From Flavobacteriaceae bacterium (GTDB taxonomy: Bacteria; Bacteroidota; Bacteroidia; Flavobacteriales; Flavobacteriaceae): 64,000 nucleotides of DNA. Within the stretch, counting starts at the first letter, position 1, and the number at the start of each line of letters is the position of its first letter. The DNA is taken from NCBI GenBank assembly GCA_018646605.1, contig JABGUL010000013.1, positions 1 through 64,000 on the forward strand, in the 5' to 3' direction. Below the pieces are notes generated by a model. That model was not told where the DNA came from. It saw only the letters and a list, made by a program, of their open reading frames with translations, and searched no databases. Positions 36,120 through 44,257 of the stretch are shown one piece after another. Made by a program: the position numbers and the translations under genes.

Positions 36120-36251
36120 ATGGGAAGAACAGCAGGAACGCCTAATAAAATAACAGCAGAAGTAAAAGAAAAATTAGAGAGTCTTATTGACGGAGTAGTA
36201 GGTTTGTTAGACATTAGCGAAATGAACACGAACCAAAGGATTTGCTATTGA
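36120..36251 (+). CDS. Short GTPNK ORF, probably a truncated mobile-element gene
   Basis: ATG 36120 to TGA 36251, 43 residues beginning MGRTAGTPNKITAEVKEKLE and ending EMNTNQRICY. Small proteins opening with a basic 'xGTPNK' segment recur in Bacteroidota phage and mobile-element contexts; those I recall continue after the NQRI position. Here the reading frame stops two codons later, and the +1 frame stays open for another 18 codons to the 11-bp repeat at 36291, consistent with a frameshifted 3' end. It is the only plus-strand ORF in the island. Confidence 0.45.
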   Translation: MGRTAGTPNKITAEVKEKLESLIDGVVGLLDISEMNTNQRICY

Positions 36252-36290
36252 TTTTTATTCCTATTGTATTGCAGATTTACCTTTGTCTAT

Positions 36291-36348
36291 TTTACATTAC
36301 TGATGTCCATATTTACATTACTAAATGATAATATTAATGTGAATGTAA
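36291..36348. repeat. Repeated TTTACATTACT sites beside the mnmE attachment site
   Basis: TTTACATTACT occurs at 36291-36301 and 36312-36322, 21 bases apart start to start, with an inverted partial copy (AATGTAA, 36342-36348). The same 11-mer occurs at 33285-33295, nine bases inside the distal attachment copy. Repeats inside both ends of an integrated element resemble arm-type integrase binding sites. Confidence 0.5.
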
Positions 36349-36453
36349 TGCAAATTTGATGAAAAATAATGAAGATTAATGAATCCTAATAAAGTATTAA
36401 GTATTGTATTTACTAGGTTTATTGTGGATTGATGTGGTTAAATGAAAAAGATA

Positions 36454-36471
36454 TCATTTTCCAATACAGAA
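36454..36471 (-). other. Attachment site at the mnmE 3' end
   Basis: The last 18 bases of mnmE, TTCTGTATTGGAAAATGA on the minus strand, encoding FCIGK-stop. They are duplicated at 33259-33276 with two synonymous changes. The gene end is intact, so integration would have been neutral for MnmE. Confidence 0.65.
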
Positions 36472-37854
36472 CTGCCCAAAAATAGTTCCTAAAATATCCT
36501 CATCGGTATCAATCTTTCCGGTGATACTTCCTATATGAAATATAGTTTCTTTTAATTCTACACTTAAAAGATCTCCAGGGATATCATTTTTGATCCCATC
36601 CATGACCACTTCCAATGATTCTAAAGCTTGTGTTAAGGCATGAAAATGTCGAGTGTTATTTACGATAACAGTGGAATTATTTCCTATCGTTTGAATGGTT
36701 TTGACTAGATGTTTTTTAAGGGGTTCTAAAAATTGCTCATCTAGTGTAGATATTCCCATTCCATGAACAGATGCGCCTTCCTGAATTGTGTTCAATAACC
36801 TCTGATTGAAATCGGTATCAAATCCATTTATTGATTGATCAATTTTATTTTCAATCAAAACAATATTTAAATTATCATGCTGAAGTGTTTTTACTTCTTT
36901 TGAAAGTTCCTGAAAATCAGTTGTTCTTTCATATAGGTAGAGTAGCAGTGTGGCCTGATTGATTTTGTCTTTTGCTTTTTTAACTCCCATAGCCTCTACA
37001 ACATCTTTGGTTTCTCTTAAACCAGCGGTATCAATAAATCGAAAACTAATCCCTTCAATAATTAATGTATCCTCAATTAGATCTCGTGTCGTTCCAGGAA
37101 TATCTGAAACGATGGCTTTCTCCTCTTTAAACAGTGCGTTGAGAAGAGAAGATTTTCCAGCATTAGGTTTTCCTGCTATGGCAACAGGAACTCCTTTTTT
37201 GATGACATTCCCATATGCAAAGGATAACTTTAAGGTATTTATGTCCTTGTGTAAAGCGCGTAATAATTGGCTGAGTTGATCTTTATTTGCAAAGTTGACC
37301 TCTTCTTCACTAAAGTCAAGTTCAAGCTCAATGAGGGCCTTAAACTGAATGAGTTGCTGACGTAACTCTTCCATATTTTGTGAAAAACCACCTCGCATTT
37401 GTTGCATAGCAATTGTGTGGGCAGCTTCATTCTCGGAGGCAATGATATCTGCAACCGCTTCAGCTTGACTCAAGTCCATTTTTTTATTTAAATAGGCTCT
37501 GAGTGTAAATTCTCCAGCTTGAGCTGGTAAAATACCTTCCCCTAAAAAGGATGTGATTATTTTTTGTTGAATATAAGACGAACCATGACAAGAAATTTCA
37601 ACAACATCTTCTCCGGTATAGGAATGAGGTCCTTTAAAAAAAGTAATTAGAACTTCATCTATCAGTTGGTTACCTACTTTAAAATCTCCTAAAAAAGTAG
37701 TGTTAGGAATAATTTCATTCCAACTTTTCTTAGATTTAGTATGAATAAAATAAGCTGCCTTTTCTATCGCTAATAGTCCAGAAAGACGAATGACACCTAT
37801 AGCACCACTCCCTTGTGGCGTGGATAGAGCAATAATGGTTCCTTCGCTGAGCAT
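36454..37854 (-). CDS. mnmE: tRNA uridine-5-carboxymethylaminomethyl GTPase MnmE
   Basis: GTPase that, with MnmG, installs the cmnm5 modification at U34 of several tRNAs. The 466-residue protein has the N-terminal folate-binding domain (IALSTPQGSGAIGVIRLSG), the helical domain with LTLRAYLNKKMDLSQAEAV-like FTLRAYLNKK at about 116-125, and the inserted G domain. In that domain are GKPNAGKSSLLNALF (about 225-239), SDIPGTTRD, DTAGLRETKD and IENKID. It ends with the catalytic CIGK. Its 3' end is the apparent insertion point of the island. Confidence 0.97.
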   Translation of the reverse strand: MLSEGTIIALSTPQGSGAIGVIRLSGLLAIEKAAYFIHTKSKKSWNEIIPNTTFLGDFKVGNQLIDEVLITFFKGPHSYTGEDVVEISCHGSSYIQQKIITSFLGEGILPAQAGEFTLRAYLNKKMDLSQAEAVADIIASENEAAHTIAMQQMRGGFSQNMEELRQQLIQFKALIELELDFSEEEVNFANKDQLSQLLRALHKDINTLKLSFAYGNVIKKGVPVAIAGKPNAGKSSLLNALFKEEKAIVSDIPGTTRDLIEDTLIIEGISFRFIDTAGLRETKDVVEAMGVKKAKDKINQATLLLYLYERTTDFQELSKEVKTLQHDNLNIVLIENKIDQSINGFDTDFNQRLLNTIQEGASVHGMGISTLDEQFLEPLKKHLVKTIQTIGNNSTVIVNNTRHFHALTQALESLEVVMDGIKNDIPGDLLSVELKETIFHIGSITGKIDTDEDILGTIFGQFCIGK

Positions 37855-37857
37855 AGT

Positions 37858-38991
37858 TTAAATCGTTTTTGTGAAAGTTGCTCTTTTTTTATGTTGACGA
37901 TTTTCATAATTCTTCCAAAGCTTTTGAATGGCAGTATTTTCCTCTAGTTCGGGATTCGTTTCAACAATTGTAATATTTTTTTTATTAAAAAGCTTTTGGA
38001 CCTCATTGAAAATTATGGCAGTAATTCCCTTATTTTGAAATTCAGGATGTACTCCAATGAGATAAAAGGAAGCTCGATTATTGAACCACAAGGCTTTTAA
38101 TAAGTGTATTGAGTTAAATATATTGATCTTTCCATTTACTTTCTGTAAGGCAGAAGCAAATGAGGGCATTGTAATGGCAAAAGCGATAAGGCGTTCATTT
38201 TTATCAACAACACACTTAATGAAATCTGGATTGATGAATTTAAAATAACGATCCTTATAGTGCTGTACTTGATAATCTTGAATTGGAACAAAAGTCTGAA
38301 GATTTTTATAAGTCTCTCCTAATAATTCAAACATTTGATCTACATAAGGTAAAATGTCTTTTCGTTTTTTAAATTCTAATAGCCTTAAATGATAGCGCTC
38401 CATGATTACACTAGAAAAACGTTTTACTTTTTCAGGAGATGTTTCAAAGTCAGAAATTTTAATTTCATATTCTACCCATTTTGCCTGAATTGTATAGTTC
38501 AATGCCTCAAAATGCTTCTGATAATATGGCGCATTGTAAAGGGTAATCATTGTATTCCTTTCGTCAAACCCTTCAATTAGTAAACCTGCTTTGTCAAGAT
38601 TTGAAAAACCGACTGGGCCTTCAATATAGTCTAGTTGATATTCCTTACCGAATGCAACAACTTGATCCATAAGTAGCTCAGTAACACTTAGATCATCTAT
38701 TACATCAAACCAACCAAAGCGAACTTTTGATTTTTGCAATTCTTTTACTTCAATCCAATTGACCATAGCTGCAATTCGCCCCACCACTTTATCTCCTTGA
38801 TAAGCAAGGTAAAATCGTGCATCTGCATTTTGGTATACAGGATTAGTTTTAGGATCAATTGTTTCGATTTCCTCATTTATGATAGGAGGTACCCAACAAG
38901 GATTGTTTTTATACAATTCAAAAGGGAACATGACAAAAGTCTTGTAGTCTTTTATTGTATTAATTTCTTTAATAATAACTTTTTGATACAT
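37858..38991 (-). CDS. GNAT-fold N-acetyltransferase-like protein
   Basis: A conserved 377-residue soluble protein, common in Bacteroidota. N-terminal residues (about 15-70) include the PFELYKNNPCWVPP opening and YLAYQGDKVVGRIAAMVNW, a strand pair with VGRI. A second GNAT-like half lies near the C-terminus with FYLIGVHPEFQNKGITAIIFNEV (about 300-322), where PEFQNKGITA is the acetyl-CoA loop. This suggests a tandem GNAT protein. The substrate is unknown. It precedes mnmE by three bases and is probably co-transcribed. Confidence 0.72.
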   Translation of the reverse strand: MYQKVIIKEINTIKDYKTFVMFPFELYKNNPCWVPPIINEEIETIDPKTNPVYQNADARFYLAYQGDKVVGRIAAMVNWIEVKELQKSKVRFGWFDVIDDLSVTELLMDQVVAFGKEYQLDYIEGPVGFSNLDKAGLLIEGFDERNTMITLYNAPYYQKHFEALNYTIQAKWVEYEIKISDFETSPEKVKRFSSVIMERYHLRLLEFKKRKDILPYVDQMFELLGETYKNLQTFVPIQDYQVQHYKDRYFKFINPDFIKCVVDKNERLIAFAITMPSFASALQKVNGKINIFNSIHLLKALWFNNRASFYLIGVHPEFQNKGITAIIFNEVQKLFNKKNITIVETNPELEENTAIQKLWKNYENRQHKKRATFTKTI

Positions 38992-38996
38992 AAAAG

Positions 38997-40040
38997 TTAA
39001 TTTCTTGCTTTACGATTTCTTTTGCGTTCTCCTTTGGTGTTTTTCTTTAAGGTTTTTTTTAATTCACGTTCACCTTTTTTTAACGCTTTTTGCTCTTTTT
39101 CTTCTGAAGAAACATAATCTTCATGGAAATCAAGCCTGTAAGAAACACCAATATTAACAAGCAGTTGACTTGGTGTTGTCTTTGTGTTTGCCCCGATTGT
39201 GCCTTCTATCTGTATATTGTCTGAATATAGATAGGCAGCCCCCAGCCTAAATAGATAATCATTAAATAAATCACTTTTTTGACCTTGATGTTCTAAATAA
39301 ATAGACCAAAATGGATCTAACGAGTGTGTTAGGGTAAGAATATAGCTCATTTCAGGATAATCTGAAAAGTATCGGTCATAAGTGAAATTAGTAACAAAAA
39401 CCCAAGTTCCTAAAAAATGAGATTGGGTAGCTAAAGTTCCACGTAAATTAAAAAAAGGTTCTTTGTCTAATGGAACATTTAGATTTTGATAAAAAATGGG
39501 GCGATATAAATTACCAAAAATATTATTGTAAGGAAAAGGGTTGTTACTTTCAAAATTAATATTTGTTCCTAGGGTAAGAGAAACAGCTGGAATAAGTTCA
39601 CGAAGCTTGAATCCATTGTTTGCTTTCCAGCTATATACATTGGTGCTTTTTTCTTTTTTGAATGGATCGTATAATAAATATTTTACCCCAATAAAATTTT
39701 GCAAAAAGCCCTTGCGAGTACTAAGGCTAGGGATACTATTAATCTTAGAGTTCAATGTGCCTAAAATGTATTTCCCCTCATAGGTCAATTCAAGTGTTTC
39801 CATTAAAAAACCCCATCGTAATGAAAGAAAACCAACCCCTCCATCAAAAGTTGAGTTGTTATAACCTGAATGTGCATAGTGTCTGTATGCAATCCCTACT
39901 TCAGCTTGAACAACATCTTTTCCTACTGCAAAGGCACCAATAGATAGACCTGGTCTATTCGAGTTAATTTGATCGGTATATTGCGCTTCTATAAAAAAAG
40001 AGATGAATAAAAAGAAGCAGATTATAGGATTCCTTTGCAT
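38997..40040 (-). CDS. Outer-membrane transporter-like protein with basic C-terminal tail
   Basis: A 347-residue exported beta-barrel-type protein (signal MQRNPIICFFLFISFFIEAQ) resembling the MetA-pathway phenol degradation transporter-like family. It opens QINSNRPGLSIGAFAVGKDVVQAE and continues with aromatic alternating strands to NIGVSYRLDFHED near residue 305. The last ~35 residues are not barrel-like: they are dense Lys/Arg/Glu, ending KGERKRNRKARN. A basic tail after the last strand would lie in the periplasm and might contact peptidoglycan. A TATATTTG element lies only four bases upstream of the ATG, so the transcript may be nearly leaderless. Confidence 0.75.
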   Translation of the reverse strand: MQRNPIICFFLFISFFIEAQYTDQINSNRPGLSIGAFAVGKDVVQAEVGIAYRHYAHSGYNNSTFDGGVGFLSLRWGFLMETLELTYEGKYILGTLNSKINSIPSLSTRKGFLQNFIGVKYLLYDPFKKEKSTNVYSWKANNGFKLRELIPAVSLTLGTNINFESNNPFPYNNIFGNLYRPIFYQNLNVPLDKEPFFNLRGTLATQSHFLGTWVFVTNFTYDRYFSDYPEMSYILTLTHSLDPFWSIYLEHQGQKSDLFNDYLFRLGAAYLYSDNIQIEGTIGANTKTTPSQLLVNIGVSYRLDFHEDYVSSEEKEQKALKKGERELKKTLKKNTKGERKRNRKARN

Positions 40041-40108
40041 CTTACAAATATAGAATAACTATACATTATAACGGATTATTGAATGCTGTTAATCATTTGT
40101 GAATTTTA

Positions 40109-40137
40109 TTTGGTTCCAATGGAATTAGTTACTTTTG
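40109..40137 (+). promoter_or_regulatory. Promoter of the DUF4834-yfhO-flippase operon
   Basis: TTTG at 40109-40112 and TACTTTTG at 40130-40137 with 17 bases between, a full match to the Bacteroidota consensus. The predicted start is near 40141, about 15 bases before the GTG start of the first gene. Confidence 0.6.
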
Positions 40138-40155
40138 TTATATAAAATATAGGGT

Positions 40156-40368
40156 GTGCTTTTTAAAATAATATTTATCTTTTTGTGTATAGTTTATCTC
40201 TTAAGATTGCTATCTCCTTTTTTGTTTAAACTTCTTTTTACAAGTGTTGTAAAAAAAGCAGCATCACAACAACAGGCAAAACCAAGTCAATCTAGCGCTA
40301 AGCCAAAGCAGGATAAGACTTCATCGGATTCTTTAGGAGATTATATAGACTATGAGGAAGTTGAATAA
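40156..40368 (+). CDS. DUF4834 small membrane protein
   Basis: A 70-residue protein with one N-terminal membrane helix (MLFKIIFIFLCIVYLLRLLS), a short linker rich in Gln, Ser and Lys, and the conserved acidic end SLGDYIDYEEVE typical of DUF4834. Function unknown. It starts with GTG at 40156, placed correctly behind a good promoter, and its 3' end overlaps the yfhO-like gene by 17 bases, indicating coupled expression. Confidence 0.82.
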   Translation: MLFKIIFIFLCIVYLLRLLSPFLFKLLFTSVVKKAASQQQAKPSQSSAKPKQDKTSSDSLGDYIDYEEVE

Positions 40369-42790
40369 AGACGCTATTCGTTCACTTATAATGCCCCATG
40401 GATTAGTTGTTTTTGGTCTTGTTCTAATTTCCATTTTATTTTATTATCCTTTACTAAATGGTAAGACTTTGCTTCAATCAGATATCCGCCAATATGAGGG
40501 CATGTCAAAAGAGTTGAAAGAGTATCGTTCAGAAACTGGAGAGGAAACCTATTGGGTCAACAATGCATTTGGAGGAATGCCCACCTATCAATTGGGGGCA
40601 AAATATCCTGCTGATTTCCTAATTCCTATCTATTCATTTTTTAGAATTCTCCCACGACCAGCACATATTCTTTTTCTCTATTTATTTGGAGCTTACATTT
40701 TACTGTTGGTACTCAATATTCCGTGGCCTTCTGCGCTTTTTGGTTCTTTAGCATTTGGGTTTTCAACATATTTGTTAATTATCCTTCAGGTAGGTCACAA
40801 TACCAAAGCGTTAGCAGTAAGTTTTATTCCCTTTGTTTTATCAGGTTTGTTATTGGTGTTTCAACGAAAGCGCTTGTTGGGTTTTATACTTATGACCCTT
40901 GCGCTAGGAATGCAAATCCGTGCAAACCACTATCAGATGACCTATTATTTATTAATATTGATGGGCATTTTTGTGATTGTTTTTGGTATTCAAGCCTTGA
41001 AAGAAAACCGCGTAAAAATATTTGCGAGTTCTATAGGTCTACTATTTCTCTCAGGAATACTTTCACTGGGTTTTAATGCAACACCACTGCTTACTACAGC
41101 TGAATACACAAAGTTTAGTACACGAGGATCAAGTGAACTAAAACTCAACCCCGATGGCTCACCCAAAGAACAATCAACAGGCTTAGAGTATGACTATATC
41201 ACAGAGTATAGTTATGGAATATTTGAAAGTTTAAATCTTATTGTTCCCAGAGTTCAAGGAGGGGGATCAAGCGAGGATCTTGGGCAAGATCATGGCGTCT
41301 ATGACTTCCTCAGATCAAAAGGAGTAGGGCCAGAGCAAGCAAGGCAGTTTTCTGAGAATGTTCCTACCTATTGGGGGTCACAACCCATCTTAGAAGCACC
41401 TGCATATATCGGTATTAGTGTTTTCTTTTTTGCCCTATTGGCATTAGTATTTGTTAAGAGTCCTATTCGTAATGCTTTATTCATAGGAATTGTTTTTTCA
41501 TTACTCTTGTCTTGGGGTAAAAATTCATCCTTTTTAACTCAATTTTTTATTGATTACGTTCCCTTTTACAATAAGTTCAGGGCAGTTTCTTCGATCCAAG
41601 TTATTTTAGAATGTTGTTTTCCTATTCTGGCCGCATTGGGGGTAAATTGGGCTTTTGAAAACATAAAAGAAATTGATTTAAAACGTTTTATTAAAGTAGC
41701 TCTGTCACCCATTGCGCTATTTGGATTGCTATTGTTGTCTCAAGGAATACTTTCTTTTTCTGGACCTAATGATGGTTATTTTCAGGAAATTTATGGGGAA
41801 GAATTGGTCACACAAATTATAGCGGCAAGAAAATCTATTTATCAAGCGGACTTGTTCAGAGGAATCATCATATGTTTAATTTTAGTACTTAGCCTAGTTG
41901 CTTTTCAGTTTAATAAAATTAAAAAGCAAACCTTATATTTCGCAGTAATTGGGATATTGCTATTTGATTTATTAGGCATATCAAATCGCTATATCTCCCA
42001 TGATGGATTTGTTTCTGAACGTTTTTCTAAAAATGCCTTTCAAATAACAGAAGCAGATCGGGCTATTTTACAGGACACTTCTGATTTCAGAGTGTATGAA
42101 CCTCAGTTAGGACTTACGGGTGCCAGAACGGCTTATTTTCATAAGACTCTGGGAGGATATCATGGAGCAAAACCACGACGTTTTGAAGAGCTGTATCAGT
42201 ATTACAATACGCATCAAATTGAAGGCGTATTGGATATTTTAAATGTTAAATACATTCTGTTTCCAGAGGAACAGTCGGGTGAATTAAAGCCCATGCGAAA
42301 TCCAAATGCATTAGGATCCGCTTGGTTTGTAGATAAGCTTGTTTCAAATCCTACTGCAGATGCTTTGTTGGCTAGATTAAAGACAATGGATTTTAGGAAC
42401 GAAGCACTCTTTATTGAGGGGGACCTTCCCAGCACATTGCCTCAAAAATTTGATAAAGATTCTATTTCTTCTATTGTTTTGAAAATGAGCAAACCAAATA
42501 AATTGGTATACAGTACTGAGTCTTTAAATGATCAATTTGCTGTTTTTTCTGAAATGTATTATCCCAAAGGGTGGATTGCTAAAGTTAATGGGAAGGAAAC
42601 TTCAATATATAGTGTCAACTATATCTTACGAGGAATTGAGGTGCCTGCTGGTAAAAACATAATTGAATTCAGTTTTAATCCTCCTGTTGTCTCTAAAGGA
42701 ACAAAACTACGTTGGATGAGCGCCTTTTTATTTCTTGGAATTGTCATTGGAATAGGATACCTTCAATACCGTACTAAAAAGTCTACATAG
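40352..42790 (+). CDS. YfhO-family polytopic membrane protein
   Basis: An 812-residue membrane protein of the YfhO family (GT-C-like fold), which in Firmicutes is linked to glycosylation of lipoteichoic acid; the Bacteroidota role is unknown. There are a first helix at about 14-33, then a periplasmic loop with LLQSDIRQYEGMSKELKEYR and the family's NAFGGMPTYQ. About ten further helices lie between 100 and 540, and the last is near 790-808. A large periplasmic domain with GGYHGAKPRRFEELYQYY precedes it. The neighbours (flippase downstream, three bases) suggest surface glycan synthesis. Confidence 0.88.
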   Translation: MRKLNKDAIRSLIMPHGLVVFGLVLISILFYYPLLNGKTLLQSDIRQYEGMSKELKEYRSETGEETYWVNNAFGGMPTYQLGAKYPADFLIPIYSFFRILPRPAHILFLYLFGAYILLLVLNIPWPSALFGSLAFGFSTYLLIILQVGHNTKALAVSFIPFVLSGLLLVFQRKRLLGFILMTLALGMQIRANHYQMTYYLLILMGIFVIVFGIQALKENRVKIFASSIGLLFLSGILSLGFNATPLLTTAEYTKFSTRGSSELKLNPDGSPKEQSTGLEYDYITEYSYGIFESLNLIVPRVQGGGSSEDLGQDHGVYDFLRSKGVGPEQARQFSENVPTYWGSQPILEAPAYIGISVFFFALLALVFVKSPIRNALFIGIVFSLLLSWGKNSSFLTQFFIDYVPFYNKFRAVSSIQVILECCFPILAALGVNWAFENIKEIDLKRFIKVALSPIALFGLLLLSQGILSFSGPNDGYFQEIYGEELVTQIIAARKSIYQADLFRGIIICLILVLSLVAFQFNKIKKQTLYFAVIGILLFDLLGISNRYISHDGFVSERFSKNAFQITEADRAILQDTSDFRVYEPQLGLTGARTAYFHKTLGGYHGAKPRRFEELYQYYNTHQIEGVLDILNVKYILFPEEQSGELKPMRNPNALGSAWFVDKLVSNPTADALLARLKTMDFRNEALFIEGDLPSTLPQKFDKDSISSIVLKMSKPNKLVYSTESLNDQFAVFSEMYYPKGWIAKVNGKETSIYSVNYILRGIEVPAGKNIIEFSFNPPVVSKGTKLRWMSAFLFLGIVIGIGYLQYRTKKST

Positions 42791-42793
42791 ACT

Positions 42794-44257
42794 ATGGGAA
42801 TTATAGCCAGACAATCCATTTATAATGTTATGAGCATTGCTTTGGCCTTTGTTATTGGAGCTGCAAATATGCTTTTTTTATATCCTAAATTTCCAGGAAA
42901 AGAGTTTCAAGGGCTTGTAGTTGCTTTGCTTGCTAATTCAAACTTAATACAACCTTTTATCTCTTTTGGAGTTCAACATACTTTGATCAAATACTTTAGT
43001 GTTAGTAAATCAGAGGATGAACGAGACCGTTTGTTGTGGTTTGTTTTACTGCTACCACTATTTGTCTTGGCAATTATTTTTCCTTTATATATTGTTTATA
43101 ATGTTCAGATATTAGAGTTTCTGTCCAACAGCAACAAAACGGTACTACAATTTCCTGTTCTGATTCTTTCCATCGCAATTGCTACTGCTTATTTTGAAAT
43201 CTTTTTTAGTTGGTTAAGAGTACATTTGCAATCGGTTTTTGGTAATTTCCTTAAAGAAGTGTATCCACGTTTATTAACCTTTATTTTACTTCTACTTTAC
43301 GCTTTTCAAATCATCAGTTTAGATCAATTTATAGTTTATCTGATTCTTGGATATTATCTACGATTATTGATTATAGCACTATATTGTTTTAAGGTTTACA
43401 CCCCTTCTTTTCAGTTTAAATTACCTAAAGGTTGGCAATCCATGCTCCGTTATAGTGCTTTGATTTTTCTTTCTGGTGCTGCAGCAAGTTTTATCTTGGA
43501 TATAGATAAATCAATGATTTTTTCACTTTCCACCAATGAAAACGTTGCTTTTTATGCAGTTGCATTATATATCGCTGCGGTGATTGAGGCACCGGGAAGG
43601 GCAATGTTTCAAATAACGAGTCCTCTAGTTGCAAAAGCACTAAATGAAAATGATGAAGTGCGTCTTCTTGATTTGTTAAAAAAGAGTAGCCTAAACCTTA
43701 TGATTGTTAGTGGTATTGTCTTTTTAATTATAAACCTCAATCTCAATGACTTTTATTTACTAATCAATCAGGAAGGATATGCTTCGGCGACGGGTGTTGT
43801 GATTATTGTTTCAATTGGTAAACTCTTCAGTATGTCAATGGGGTGTTTGAATAATATCATTTCCAATTCAAAGTATTATTCCTATGTCTTTTGGTTTTCA
43901 GTTAGCTCAGCAGTTTTAGCAGTTTTTTTAAACTACATATTCATTCAGTCTCATGGTATTATTGGAGCTGCAATAGCCACTTTGATTGTAATTGTATGTA
44001 TTAATCTATGTAAGATTATTTTGATAGCCGTAGTTTTCAAGATTCATCCATATTCAAAAAAATCAATCGGTATATTATTTAGTATTTTCATGATTTATGG
44101 TCTAGTATTTTGGATCCCGACCCTATTAAATCCAATCTTGTCGATTACCCTTAGAAGTGCATTGATTTTAGGATTATTTTCAATTCCAATGTTTTTCTTC
44201 AACTGGTCTAGTGATATTGAACGCTTACTGAAAAGTTTTCGCTCTAAATTATTTTAA
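42794..44257 (+). CDS. Polysaccharide flippase-like membrane protein (MOP superfamily)
   Basis: A 487-residue protein with 12-14 membrane segments, matching the Wzx/oligosaccharide flippase branch of the MOP superfamily. It opens with ARQSIYNVMSIALAFVIGAA and has a central charged helix GWQSMLRYSALIFLSGAAAS and the FILDIDKSMIFSLSTNENVA stretch typical of these flippases. It probably moves lipid-linked glycans across the inner membrane. It is the last gene of the DUF4834-yfhO unit and its 3' end overlaps the convergent uvrA by nine bases. Confidence 0.85.
   Translation: MGIIARQSIYNVMSIALAFVIGAANMLFLYPKFPGKEFQGLVVALLANSNLIQPFISFGVQHTLIKYFSVSKSEDERDRLLWFVLLLPLFVLAIIFPLYIVYNVQILEFLSNSNKTVLQFPVLILSIAIATAYFEIFFSWLRVHLQSVFGNFLKEVYPRLLTFILLLLYAFQIISLDQFIVYLILGYYLRLLIIALYCFKVYTPSFQFKLPKGWQSMLRYSALIFLSGAAASFILDIDKSMIFSLSTNENVAFYAVALYIAAVIEAPGRAMFQITSPLVAKALNENDEVRLLDLLKKSSLNLMIVSGIVFLIINLNLNDFYLLINQEGYASATGVVIIVSIGKLFSMSMGCLNNIISNSKYYSYVFWFSVSSAVLAVFLNYIFIQSHGIIGAAIATLIVIVCINLCKIILIAVVFKIHPYSKKSIGILFSIFMIYGLVFWIPTLLNPILSITLRSALILGLFSIPMFFFNWSSDIERLLKSFRSKLF

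Larger units (their letters stand above)
33259..36471. mobile_element. Putative integrase-less island at the mnmE 3' end
   Basis: About 3.2 kb bounded by two 18-bp near-identical copies of the mnmE 3' end, one being the functional gene end. Just inside both ends are copies of TTTACATTACT. The interior carries accessory genes only: a start-less coding remnant, a DUF6090 protein, a leucine-rich-repeat lipoprotein and a short GTPNK ORF, with unusually large spacers for this window. The 3' end of mnmE (trmE/thdF) is an established integration site, for example for Salmonella genomic island 1. No recombinase is present, so it is either a remnant or mobilised in trans. Confidence 0.6.

Noticed and set aside
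37239-37454. ORFs antisense to mnmE
   Set aside because: They are shadows of the MnmE frame with no signal of independent coding.
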